This document shows, one piece after another, positions 34,440 to 44,436 of a stretch of DNA of 64,000 nucleotides. The DNA lies in the NCBI RefSeq assembly GCF_015390235.1, contig NZ_VUOH01000001.1:930001-994000 (forward strand), read 5' to 3'. The translations under genes and the position numbers were made by a program. How positions within the stretch are numbered: the stretch's first letter is position 1; each line of letters starts with the position of its first letter. The notes under the pieces are model-generated. The model was given only the letters and a program-made list of their open reading frames with translations. It had not been told where the DNA came from and ran no database searches. The DNA comes from Quadrisphaera sp. INWT6 (GTDB lineage Bacteria > Actinomycetota > Actinomycetes > Actinomycetales > Quadrisphaeraceae).

Positions 34440-34458
34440 CCCATCGACTGTCGATGGG
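34440..34458. promoter_or_regulatory. Palindromic operator upstream of DUF2975 gene
   Basis: CCCATCGAC-T-GTCGATGGG is a perfect 9-bp inverted repeat centred 22 bp before the GTG at 34471. It is a likely binding site for the XRE protein of the same module, mirroring the palindrome before the XRE gene at 6805. Confidence 0.5.
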
Positions 34459-34470
34459 CCACGGTGCGGT

Positions 34471-35165
34471 GTGAGCATCGCCGAGAAGCGGTACGCCAAG
34501 CCCTGGGCCCTGGGTCTCGTCGAGGCCGCACTCGGGATCTTCGGCGTCGTCGCCCTGGTCGCCGGCCCCGCCTACTGGGTCAACGGGCTGACGCAGGCGG
34601 GCGCTCTGGTCCGCGTTCCCGTCGCCCTCTCGGCCGCGGGCGCCGACCAGCTCGTGGCGCCGGGGGAGCGCCCCGCGGTGGTCGACCTCCCCCTCCCGGA
34701 CGGCCTCGTCCCGGCCGCGATCGCAGCGCAGGTCTCCCTGCGGCTCGAGGTCCCCAACTCCGACCTCGAGCTGCGGGCGCACGGCCAGGCGACCCGCGGG
34801 GAGTGGGCGCTCGCGCGAGGTGACGCGCTCCTGCGGTGGACCGCGGCCGGTGCGTCCGCCCTGGCGCTGCGCCGCCTCGTCATGGGGGTGGGGCGGGGCG
34901 AGCCCTTCGCACCCGGGGGAGCCCGGTGCTTCGCCGTGGTCGCAGGGGCGGTGGCGGTCGCCTCCTACGCGGCCCCCCTCCTGCCGGCTGCGGCCGCCGC
35001 ACGGGTCCTGGCGCGCCTGGGGCTCGACGGACCCGGGTCGCCGCTGGTCGTGTCCACGTCCCCCTCGACCTCGCGCCGCTGCTCGTCATCGGGCTCCTGC
35101 TCGCGCTCGCCGAGGCGTTCCGGCAGGGCGAGAAGCTCGCCCGCGACGCCGAGGGGCTCGTCTGA
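34471..35165 (+). CDS. DUF2975 membrane protein, one frame break
   Basis: The protein begins VSIAEKRYAKPWALGLVEAAL and has helices LGIFGVVALVAGPAYWV, GASALALRRLVMGVGRG, and FAVVAGAVAVASYAAPLLPAAA. It ends in a second frame with VPLDLAPLLVIGLLLALAEAFRQGEKLARDAEGLV, the DUF2975 signature. Frames meet near 35048-35058; one missing base explains it. About 231 residues if repaired. DUF2975 proteins nearly always sit next to a small XRE gene, as here. Confidence 0.78.
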
Positions 35166-35461
35166 GCCCCCGCGGGACCCCCGCCGAGGACGACGACGGC
35201 ACCGGTCACCGCGTCCGCTGCCACCTCGACGCGCTGCTCGCGGAGCGGGGGATGACCCTGGTCCAGCTGTCCGAGCTGGCCGGGGTGACCGTGGTCAACC
35301 TGTCGGTGCTCAAGAACGACCGGGCGCGCGCGGTGCGCTTCTCGACGCTGACCGCCGTGTGCGACGCCCTCGGCTGCCAGCCCGGTGACCTCATCACCGT
35401 CGAGCGCGCGCCAGGGGTGGCGGAAGCCCATGATCACGGACGAGGTGCGGTCGGGGCATGA
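35162..35461 (+). CDS. Small XRE regulator of the DUF2975 pair, CTG start
   Basis: This is a 99-residue YozG-like HTH: RCHLDALLAERGMTLVQLSELAG, VTVVNLSVLKNDRARAVRFSTL, CDALGCQPGDLITVE. No ATG, GTG or TTG lies between the last upstream stop-free shadow and the HTH. The frame begins at CTG 35162, which overlaps the DUF2975 stop as CTGA, so a coupled CTG start is proposed. The last 15 residues are read through a palindrome arm (35414-35438), giving an odd GVAEAHDHGRGAVGA tail. Confidence 0.72.
   Translation: MSPRGTPAEDDDGTGHRVRCHLDALLAERGMTLVQLSELAGVTVVNLSVLKNDRARAVRFSTLTAVCDALGCQPGDLITVERAPGVAEAHDHGRGAVGA
35414..35438. repeat. Right 25-bp inverted repeat, inside the XRE gene end
   Basis: This is the inverse of 34401-34425 with one mismatch. 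It supplies the last codons of the XRE gene and lies 26 bp before the terminator at 35464. Confidence 0.8.
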
Positions 35462-35463
35462 CG

Positions 35464-35497
35464 CGAGGGCCCCCGCCGGGATCGGCGGGGGCCCTCG
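35464..35497. terminator. Bidirectional terminator between XRE and ptsH
   Basis: Perfect 15-bp arms CGAGGGCCCCCGCCG (35464-35478) and inverse (35483-35497) have a 4-nt loop, between convergent genes. It is the strongest simple terminator in the window. Confidence 0.85.
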
Positions 35498-35523
35498 TCA
35501 GGTGGAGCAGGTGGAGCGGGAGG

Positions 35524-35781
35524 TCAGGCGTCCAGGTCCTTGGCGACCAGGTCGGCCACGACCTTCATCGCGGCCTCGTCGTCGGACTCGACGGTGACCT
35601 CGTCGCCCTGGGCCGCGCCCAGGGTCATGATCAGCAGCGCGGAGCCGGCGTCGACCGGCTCCTCGCCGGCCACTGCGAGGGTGACCTCGGCGCCGGTCTC
35701 CGTCGCCGCCTGGGCGATGACGGCGGCGGGGCGGGCGTGCAGGCCGACGGCGGACCCGACGGTCACGGTGGTGCTGGGCAC
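35524..35781 (-). CDS. ptsH: Phosphocarrier protein HPr
   Basis: This is an 85-residue HPr. The phosphorylation site is His15 in VGLHARPAAVIAQ; the regulatory-type Ser47 region reads DAGSALLIMTLGA. It passes phosphate from enzyme I to the fructose EIIA. GTG 35781 has a good SD, AAGGAG. It lies 55 bp after fruA in the same direction, so it can be read as the last gene of fruR-fruK-fruA-ptsH. Confidence 0.96.
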   Translation of the reverse strand: MPSTTVTVGSAVGLHARPAAVIAQAATETGAEVTLAVAGEEPVDAGSALLIMTLGAAQGDEVTVESDDEAAMKVVADLVAKDLDA

Positions 35782-35836
35782 GGTGCTCTCTCCTTCGTGA
35801 GGGGGCGTGTCTGGGACGAGTCGATCAGAGCGGCGG

Positions 35837-37957
35837 TCAGGCCGCGACCGGGGTCTTGGCCGTCGCCTTGAGGAGCGTGACCACCAGCGCCGAGACGATG
35901 GTCCCGAGGAGCACCGCGATGAAGAAGGTCACGAAGGGCTGCATCGCGAAGAAGACGAAGAAGCCGCCGTGGGGGGCGCGGAGCTCCGTTCCGAAGGCCA
36001 TGATCGCCGCACCGGTGACCGCGCCACCGACCATCGAGGCCGGGATGACGCGCAGCGGGTCGGCCGCCGCGAACGGGATGGCGCCCTCGGAGATGAAGGA
36101 GGCGCCCAGCAGCCAGGCGGCCTTGCCGTTTTCCTTCTCGACCGCCGAGTACAGCTTCGGGCGGACGGCGGTGGACAGTGCCATCGCCAGCGGCGGCACC
36201 ATGCCGGCCGCCATGACGGCCGCCATGACCTGGAACGAGGCCGGGGTCTGCGCGGCGAGTCCGGCGGTGGCGAAGGCGTAGGCCGCCTTGTTGACCGGGC
36301 CGCCGAGGTCGAAGCACATCATCAGGCCGAGGATGATCCCGAGCAGGATCGCGGCGCTGCCGGACAGGCCGTTCAGCCAGTCGGTCAGGCCGTTGGTCGC
36401 GGCGGCCAGCGGACGGCCGAGCACGAGGAGCATCAGGCCACCGGCCACGATCGAGGCCGCCAGCGGGATGATCATCACGGGCATGAGGCCGCGCAGCCAC
36501 TTCGGGACGTCGAGGCGCGAGAACCAGTAGGCGACCAGGCCCGCCAGCACACCGCCGACGATGCCGCCGAGGAAGCCGGCGCCGGAGAAGCCCGCCACCG
36601 CGCCGGCGGTGAAGCCGGGGGCGATGCCGGGGCGGTCGGCGATGCCGAACGCGATGTAGCCCGCCAGCGCCGGCACGAGGAAGCCGAACGCCAGGCCGCC
36701 GATCTTGAAGAAGACGGCACCCAGGTAGACGAGCAGCGCGCTGTCGCGCAGAGCGTTGCCGGCCAGCGTCGGGTCTGCCGCCTTCAGCGCGGCGACGTCC
36801 GGCAGGTTCCACAGCGAGTTGTTGAGCAGGATGTCGTCGGCGCCCGTGGGCAGGTTGGTGACCCGGTACCCGGCGAACAGGAAGCCGAGGGCGATCAGCA
36901 GACCGCCGGCGGCCACGAACGGGATCATGTAGCTGACGCCGGTCAGCAGCACCTGGCGCACCTTGACCCAGAACGACACGTCGCCCCCCTGGCCCGCGGT
37001 CGCCGCTGCAGCGCCGGCCCCCGCACCGCCGCCGGCCACGCGGGCCGCCTGCGGGTCGGTCGACGCGGTCAGCGCCTCGGCGACCATCGCGTCGGGCTCG
37101 TTGATGGCGCGCTTCACGCCGGAGGCGATGACCGGCTTGCCCGCGAAGCGCTCACGGCCCTTCACCGGGACGTCGGTGGCGAAGATGACGGCGTCGGCGC
37201 TGGCGATGAGCGACGGCGGCAGCGGCGTGGTGGCGCCCGAGCCCTGCGTCTCGACCTTCAGCGTGATGCCCGCACGCTCGGCGGCGGCGACCAGGGAGTC
37301 GGCGGCCATGTAGGTGTGCGCGATGCCGGTGGGGCACGCCGTCACGGCGACGACGACCTTGCCGCTGGTCTCCGAGGCGACCGACGCCGAGGCGGCGCCG
37401 GCGGCGGCCGGAGCGGCGCTCGCGGTCGCGGCGGGGGTGGAGGTCGCCTGCTTCGCTGCGCTGTCGGTGCTAGCGGCCTTCGGCTTCGGCGTGACCACGT
37501 CGGTGACGAGGTCGACGACCTCCTGGTCGGTCTTCGCGGCGCGCAGTGCGGCGGTGAAGGCGGGCTTGACCAGGGCGCGGGCCAGCGCGGTCAGCAGCTT
37601 GAGGTGCTCCTGCCCGCCGGAGGCCGGGGCCGCGATGAGGAAGGCGAGGTCAGCGCCGCCGTCGGGGGCGCCGAAGTCGACCTTGGGCGAGAGGCGGGCG
37701 AAGGCGAGGGTCGCCGTCGTCACCGCCTCCGAGCGGCAGTGGGGGATGGCGATGCCGCCGGGCAGGCCGGTGGCCGACTGCGCCTCGCGCGCCATCGCGT
37801 CGCGCTGCAGGCCCTCGGCGCTGGTGGCGCGCCCGGTGCCGGCGACGACCGCGGCGAGGGAGGCGATGACGTCCTCCTTGCGCGAGCCGAGGTCGGCGTC
37901 GAGGCGCACGAGCTCCGGCGTGATCAGCCCCGCCGGGGCTGAGGTGTCGGTGGACAT
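35837..37957 (-). CDS. fruA: Fructose-specific PTS enzyme IIABC
   Basis: This is a 706-residue fused transporter. EIIA comprises residues 1-155 with phospho-His73 in GIAIPHCRS. An Ala/Ser/Thr linker is followed by EIIB with phospho-Cys208 in VTACPTGIAHTYMAA, then a second Ala/Gly linker. EIIC has about nine membrane helices, with LDVPKWLRGLMPVMIIPL and GLMMCFDLGGPVNKAAYAFA. It imports fructose as fructose-1-phosphate, which FruK uses. ATG 37957 follows SD AGGAGGA. The 93-bp gap to fruK shows no promoter or hairpin. Confidence 0.96.
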   Translation of the reverse strand: MSTDTSAPAGLITPELVRLDADLGSRKEDVIASLAAVVAGTGRATSAEGLQRDAMAREAQSATGLPGGIAIPHCRSEAVTTATLAFARLSPKVDFGAPDGGADLAFLIAAPASGGQEHLKLLTALARALVKPAFTAALRAAKTDQEVVDLVTDVVTPKPKAASTDSAAKQATSTPAATASAAPAAAGAASASVASETSGKVVVAVTACPTGIAHTYMAADSLVAAAERAGITLKVETQGSGATTPLPPSLIASADAVIFATDVPVKGRERFAGKPVIASGVKRAINEPDAMVAEALTASTDPQAARVAGGGAGAGAAAATAGQGGDVSFWVKVRQVLLTGVSYMIPFVAAGGLLIALGFLFAGYRVTNLPTGADDILLNNSLWNLPDVAALKAADPTLAGNALRDSALLVYLGAVFFKIGGLAFGFLVPALAGYIAFGIADRPGIAPGFTAGAVAGFSGAGFLGGIVGGVLAGLVAYWFSRLDVPKWLRGLMPVMIIPLAASIVAGGLMLLVLGRPLAAATNGLTDWLNGLSGSAAILLGIILGLMMCFDLGGPVNKAAYAFATAGLAAQTPASFQVMAAVMAAGMVPPLAMALSTAVRPKLYSAVEKENGKAAWLLGASFISEGAIPFAAADPLRVIPASMVGGAVTGAAIMAFGTELRAPHGGFFVFFAMQPFVTFFIAVLLGTIVSALVVTLLKATAKTPVAA

Positions 37958-38050
37958 GGGTCCTCCTGGTCTGGCCGACGTCGTCGGCGGTCTGGGTCGA
38001 GCGGCTGGGGAGTGCTGGGGGGAGCGGGGGAGCTGGGAGGGGTGGTGCGG

Positions 38051-39019
38051 TCAGAGGCGCTGCGACGTCACCAGGTCGCGGCGCAGGTGCTGGGGCGTCG
38101 GCAGCGACGACCCGGGGAGCTGGACGGCGGCGGTGCCGTGGGCCACGGCGACGGCGAGGCGCTCGGCCTCGTCGGCGCCGTCGAGGTCGGCCAGCAGGTA
38201 GCCCGCCAGCGTGGAGTCGCCGGCGCCCACGGTGCTGACGGGGGTGACCGGGGCGTGCTGGGCGTGCCAGGCGCCGTCGGCGGTGACCAGCAGCGCGCCG
38301 CGCCCGCCGAGCGTGACGAGCACCTCCGCGACCCCGCGCTCCACCAGCGAGCGTGCCGCCTCCGCGGCGGCGGCGGGGTCGGCCTCCAAGGCCGCGCCCG
38401 CCGCCGAGGCGGACCCCGCGTCGACGCCGGTGAGCTCCGCGAGCTCCTCGGCGTTGGGCTTCAGCAGGTCGGGCAGGCCCGCGGCGTCGGCGCCCGGGCC
38501 GGCGGTGGCGAGCAGCGCCGCGCCGGAGGTGTCGACGGCGACGCGCGCGCCCGTCGAGCGCAGCGCGGCCACGAGCTCGGCGTACCAGCCGGCGGAGACG
38601 CCGGGGGGCAGGGAGCCGGACAGCACCGCCCAACGCGCACCGGCGGCCTCGCGCTGCAGGGCCTCGGCGAGGCCGGCGCGCACGGCGGGGCCCAGCGGAG
38701 CGCCGGGGGCGTTGACCTTCGTCGTCGTGCCGTCGGGCTCGGCGAGGGTCAGGTTCACGCGGGCGAAGGCCGCGATCGGCACCGCGCGGTGCACCAGCCG
38801 CAGCTCGCGCAGGGCGAGGAGCAGCGGGTCGTCCGGGTGCCCGGGCAGGACGGCGACGGCGGTGCGCCCGCCGGCGGCGACCACGCGGGCGACGTTGACG
38901 CCCTTGCCGCCGGGCTCGTCGACGGCGGCCGCCGAGCGGACCACGCCGCCGCGCTCCAGGGGGCCGGACAGGGGCACCAGCCGGTCCAGGCCGGGGTTGG
39001 CCGTCAGGGTGACGATCAC
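38051..39019 (-). CDS. fruK: 1-phosphofructokinase
   Basis: This is a 322-residue PfkB-family kinase: MIVTLTANPGLDRLVPL start, DEPGGKGVNVARV substrate loop, LSGSLPPGVSAGWYAELV, LLKPNAEELAELTG, and the catalytic-base motif TVGAGDSTLAGYL. It makes fructose-1,6-bisphosphate from the FruA product. GTG 39019 overlaps the regulator stop (GTGA), so fruR and fruK are coupled. Confidence 0.95.
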   Translation of the reverse strand: MIVTLTANPGLDRLVPLSGPLERGGVVRSAAAVDEPGGKGVNVARVVAAGGRTAVAVLPGHPDDPLLLALRELRLVHRAVPIAAFARVNLTLAEPDGTTTKVNAPGAPLGPAVRAGLAEALQREAAGARWAVLSGSLPPGVSAGWYAELVAALRSTGARVAVDTSGAALLATAGPGADAAGLPDLLKPNAEELAELTGVDAGSASAAGAALEADPAAAAEAARSLVERGVAEVLVTLGGRGALLVTADGAWHAQHAPVTPVSTVGAGDSTLAGYLLADLDGADEAERLAVAVAHGTAAVQLPGSSLPTPQHLRRDLVTSQRL

Positions 39020-39780
39020 GCCACCACCACCTCCACTCCGCGTGCTTCGAAGGACTTCAGGTCGCGCCGGGGGGCGCTGGCGTCGGTGACGAGGACGTCG
39101 ACCTCGTCGAGCTGGGCGAACCGCACCAGGTGCTCGCTGCCGATCTTCGAGGCGTCGGCGAGGACCACGACGCGGCGACCGGCGGCCACGAGGGCCCGCT
39201 TGAGGGCGGCCTCGTCGTGGTCGGGCGTGGTCAGGCCGTGGTCGGGGGTGATGCCGTTGGCGCCGACGAAGGCGGTGTCCACGCGCAGCGCCTCGACGGC
39301 GCGCAGCGCCTCCGGGCCGACCGCCGCGTGCGTGGTGCCGCGCACCCTGCCGCCGATGAGGTGCAGGTCGATCGCGCCGGCCCCGGCGAGCTGCGCGGCG
39401 ACCGGCACGGCGCTGGTCACCACGAGCAGCGGGGAGTCGGTGGGCAGGAGGCGGGCCAGGCGCACGGTGGTGGTGCCGGCGTCGAGGGCGATCGAGCCGC
39501 CGTGAGGCACCAGGTCGAGCGCCGCGCGGGCGATCCGGTCCTTCACCTCGGCGCGGTCGGCGTCGCGGTCGGCCACGGCGCGCTCGACCACCGTCAGGGC
39601 GCTGGTGGGGACGGCGCCGCCGTGCACCCGGCGCAGCAGCCCAGCGCGCTCGAGGGCGGCCAGGTCGCGCCGCACCGTCTCGGTGGTGACGCCGAACTGT
39701 GCCGCCACGTCGGCCACGGCGACGCGGCCGTGCTGGCGGACCAGTCCGGCGATCGCTTCGTGGCGCTCCGTCGCGTACAA
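39016..39780 (-). CDS. fruR: DeoR/GlpR-family regulator of the fructose operon
   Basis: This is a 254-residue protein. The N-terminal DeoR HTH reads ERHEAIAGLVRQHGRVAVADVAAQ then VTTETVRRDLAALERAGLLRRVHGGAV. The C-terminal sugar-phosphate sensor has LDAGTTTVRLARLL and FVGANGITPDHGLTTPD with VVVLADASKIG. TTG 39780 (LYATERHE) with SD GAGGGAG was chosen because family members start at this YA-ERH motif; ATG 39894 would add 38 atypical residues. It is first gene of the fru operon and probably senses fructose-1-phosphate. Confidence 0.9.
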   Translation of the reverse strand: MYATERHEAIAGLVRQHGRVAVADVAAQFGVTTETVRRDLAALERAGLLRRVHGGAVPTSALTVVERAVADRDADRAEVKDRIARAALDLVPHGGSIALDAGTTTVRLARLLPTDSPLLVVTSAVPVAAQLAGAGAIDLHLIGGRVRGTTHAAVGPEALRAVEALRVDTAFVGANGITPDHGLTTPDHDEAALKRALVAAGRRVVVLADASKIGSEHLVRFAQLDEVDVLVTDASAPRRDLKSFEARGVEVVVA

Positions 39781-39852
39781 CCGCGCACTCCCTCGTGCCT
39801 GGGTCCCGTGCTGCTTCCTGGTGGTGCTCGCGTCCCCCGTGTGTGGGACCGT

Positions 39853-39907
39853 GTTGGAAACAACTTTGTGATGTGTGGTTCTACGCCCGTTCATGTTGTT
39901 GTGTCAA
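39853..39907 (-). promoter_or_regulatory. fru operon promoter and operator
   Basis: On the minus strand TTGACA (39907-39902) and TAGAAC (39883-39878) are spaced by 18 bp, close to the sigma-70-type consensus. Just downstream, GTTG-GAAA-CAAC (39853-39864) is a symmetrical candidate FruR site, placed where a bound repressor would block transcription. The transcript would carry a leader of about 90 nt before TTG 39780. The divergent ptsI gene starts 78 bp away on the other side. Confidence 0.65.
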
Positions 39908-39984
39908 GGGGTGGTTCCGGTGCAGGCTGGGGCCCGACAGACCAGGGCCGCTGATGGCCCCCCACTCCAGCGCGGGAGTCCTCG

Positions 39985-41733
<1,749 letters not shown>

Positions 41734-41759
41734 GGTCCCCGGCCCGGGAGGATGGCGGC

Positions 41760-44423
41760 GTGCTGCCACCTCCCGGGACCCCCGGCACCGACCTGCCGGT
41801 CCGGGAGGTGCTCGACGACGTCGTCGCCGCGCTCGCCGGCCGGGGGACCGCCCTGCTCGTGGCGCCCCCGGGCACCGGCAAGACCACGCTCGTCCCGCTC
41901 GCCCTCGCCGGCGCCCTCCCGGTGGGCGCGGGGCGCGTGGTGGTCGCCGAGCCCCGCCGCGTGGCCGTGCGCGCCGCCGCCCGCCGCATGGCCTCGCTCC
42001 TGGGCGAGCCCGTCGGGCAGCGCGTCGGCTGGAGCGTCCGCGGCGAGCGCCGCACCAGCGCCGCCACCCGCGTGGAGGTGGTGACCACCGGCCTGCTGCT
42101 GCGCCGCGTCCAGCACGACCCCGAGCTGCCCGGCGTCGCCGCCGTCGTCCTCGACGAGGTGCACGAGCGCCACCTCGACGCCGACCTCGCCCTCGCCCTC
42201 CTGCTCGACGCCCGCGCCGCGCTCCGACCGGACCTGCAGGTCCTCGCCGCCTCGGCCACCCCCGACGCCGCCCGCCTCGCCGCCGTGCTGGGGAACGCCG
42301 ACGACCAGCAGGACGTCGACGCCGCGCGGCCCGCCCCCGTCGTCGTCGCCACCGCGCCCGTGCACCCCCTCGAGGTGGTCTGGGCCCCGCCCACCCGGCC
42401 GGTGCGCCCGCCCGAGGGCACCCGCACCGACCCGGCGCTGCTCGACCACGTCGCCGCCACTGCACGGCGCGCGCTGGCCGAGCGCGACGGCGACGTCCTC
42501 GTCTTCGTCCCCGGCGCCGCCGAGGTGGGCGGCGTGCGCTCGCGCCTGGCGGCCACGGTCAGCGGCGACGTCGACGTCCTCGCCCTCTCGGGCCGGCAGA
42601 GCACGGCCGACCAGGACGCCGCGCTGGCCCCCTCGTCGCCCGGCCGCCGCCGCGTCGTGGTCTCCACCGCCGTCGCCGAGTCGAGCCTGACCGTGCCGGG
42701 CGTGCGCACCGTCGTCGACGCCGGGCTCGCCCGCGTGCCCCGCACCGACCACGCCCGCGGCCTCGGCGGCCTGGCCACGGTGCGGGTGAGCCGGGCCGCC
42801 GCCGAGCAGCGCGCCGGCCGCGCGGCCCGCGAGGCCCCCGGCGCGGTCTACCGCTGCTGGACCGCCCTGGAGCACGAGCGGCTCCCCGCCCAGCCGCAGC
42901 CCGAGGTGGCCACCGCCGACCTGACGGGTGCGGTGCTGGCGCTGGCCTCGTGGTCGCGGGCCGACGGCGCGGGCCTCCCGCTGCTCGACCCGCTGCCCGC
43001 GGGAGCCACGGCCGCCGCCGTCCGCGTGCTGCACGACCTCGGCCTGCTCGACGGCGACGACGCCGCCACCGCGCGCCCCACGGCTCGCGGTCGCGCCGTC
43101 GCGTCCCTCGGCCTGGAGCCGCGGTGGGGGCGCGCGCTGCTCGACGGCGCGGCCCTCGTGGGGGAGCGGACGGCCGCCGAGGTGGTGGCCCTGCTCAGCG
43201 AGGACGGCCTCGTGGGCGGAGGAGGCCCGGGGAGCGGCGCCGCCGGTGGTGACGACGTGGCCGCCAGCTGGAGGTCCCTGCGCCGCGACGACGACCCCGG
43301 CCGGTCCGCCCGCTGGCGCGCGGAGGTCCGCCGCCTGGCCGGCGCCCTCGCGGACGTGCCCGCCGACCAGCGCCCTGCCGGTGGCGCGCGGTCGTCGCGC
43401 CTCGGCGACGACGCCGCGGCGGCCCTGGTCGTCGGCCTGGCCCACCCCGAGCGCCTCGCCCGGGTGCGCCCCGGCGGCCCGGCCACCGGTGCTGGCGGCT
43501 CCTACCTGACCGCCGGCGGCACCGCGGTGCGCCTGGCGCCGGGCTCGGGGCTGCGGGGGGCGCCCTGGCTGGCGGTCGCCGTGGCCGACAGGTCCGGCAG
43601 CGACCCCGAGGCGCGGGTGCGCGCCGCCGCCGCGCTCGACGAGGACGGCGCCCGCGCCGCCGCGCCGCAGCTGGTCCGCGAGGGCGAGGAGGTGTCCTGG
43701 CAGGGAGGCGCCGGGGGCGACGTGGTCGCGCGCCGGGTGGAGCGCCTCGGCGCCGTCGAGCTGGCCAGCCGTCCGCTCACCGGCGCGCTCGACGAGCGCC
43801 AGCGCGGCCTGGTGGCCAGCGCCCTCGCCGACGGGCTGGCGCAGGCCGGGCTCGCGCTGCTGCCCTGGCCCGACGGCGCGGTGCGGCTGCGGCAGCGCCT
43901 CGCCGCGTGCCGGGCGGCCCTCGGCGACCCGTGGCCCGCCGTGGACGACGACGCGCTGCTCGCCCGGGCCGCCGAGTGGCTGGGACCCGAGCTGGCCGGG
44001 GCCCGCCGCCGCGCCGACCTCGCGCGCACCGACACGACGTCCGCCCTGCGGCGCCTGCTGCCGTGGCCCGAGGCGACCCGCCTCGACGAGCTCGCGCCCG
44101 AGCGGCTGCCCCTGCCGGCGGGCGCGGGGCCGCGCGGCGCCGGGCCCCGAGCCGAGGAGGGCAGCGCCCGCCTGGACTGGTCCGACCCCGCGGCGCCCGT
44201 CCTCGCCGTCCGCCTCCAGCGCGTGCTGGGCTGGACCGCTGCCCCGCGGGTGCTCGACGGGCGCGTCGCCGTCGTCGTCCACCTGCTCTCCCCGGCGGGG
44301 CGGCCGCTGGCCGTCACGGCCGACCTGGCCGGCTTCTGGCGCGGCGCCTACCGCGAGGTGAGGGCGCAGATGCGCGGTCGCTACCCCAAGCACGCCTGGC
44401 CGGAGGACCCGCTCGCCCCGTGA
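41760..44423 (+). CDS. hrpB: ATP-dependent RNA helicase HrpB
   Basis: This is an 887-residue DEAH-box helicase: Walker A LLVAPPGTGKTTLVPLAL, motif II VVLDEVHERHLDADLAL, motif III ASATPD, motif V VVVSTAVAESSLTVPGV and motif VI AAAEQRAGRAAREAPGAVYR. The HrpB-specific C-terminus is complete, ending RGRYPKHAWPEDPLAP. Its role in bacteria is poorly defined (mRNA processing in some). GTG 41760 has SD GGGAGG. It starts 26 bp after ptsI and may be read from that promoter. Confidence 0.94.
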   Translation: MLPPPGTPGTDLPVREVLDDVVAALAGRGTALLVAPPGTGKTTLVPLALAGALPVGAGRVVVAEPRRVAVRAAARRMASLLGEPVGQRVGWSVRGERRTSAATRVEVVTTGLLLRRVQHDPELPGVAAVVLDEVHERHLDADLALALLLDARAALRPDLQVLAASATPDAARLAAVLGNADDQQDVDAARPAPVVVATAPVHPLEVVWAPPTRPVRPPEGTRTDPALLDHVAATARRALAERDGDVLVFVPGAAEVGGVRSRLAATVSGDVDVLALSGRQSTADQDAALAPSSPGRRRVVVSTAVAESSLTVPGVRTVVDAGLARVPRTDHARGLGGLATVRVSRAAAEQRAGRAAREAPGAVYRCWTALEHERLPAQPQPEVATADLTGAVLALASWSRADGAGLPLLDPLPAGATAAAVRVLHDLGLLDGDDAATARPTARGRAVASLGLEPRWGRALLDGAALVGERTAAEVVALLSEDGLVGGGGPGSGAAGGDDVAASWRSLRRDDDPGRSARWRAEVRRLAGALADVPADQRPAGGARSSRLGDDAAAALVVGLAHPERLARVRPGGPATGAGGSYLTAGGTAVRLAPGSGLRGAPWLAVAVADRSGSDPEARVRAAAALDEDGARAAAPQLVREGEEVSWQGGAGGDVVARRVERLGAVELASRPLTGALDERQRGLVASALADGLAQAGLALLPWPDGAVRLRQRLAACRAALGDPWPAVDDDALLARAAEWLGPELAGARRRADLARTDTTSALRRLLPWPEATRLDELAPERLPLPAGAGPRGAGPRAEEGSARLDWSDPAAPVLAVRLQRVLGWTAAPRVLDGRVAVVVHLLSPAGRPLAVTADLAGFWRGAYREVRAQMRGRYPKHAWPEDPLAP

Positions 44424-44436
44424 CCCGCCCCGGGCG

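Noticed and set aside
34401..35438. DUF2975-XRE unit as a classical insertion sequence or integron cassette
   Set aside because: No transposase, attC-like site or visible target duplication is present; only the flanking inverted arms support mobility.
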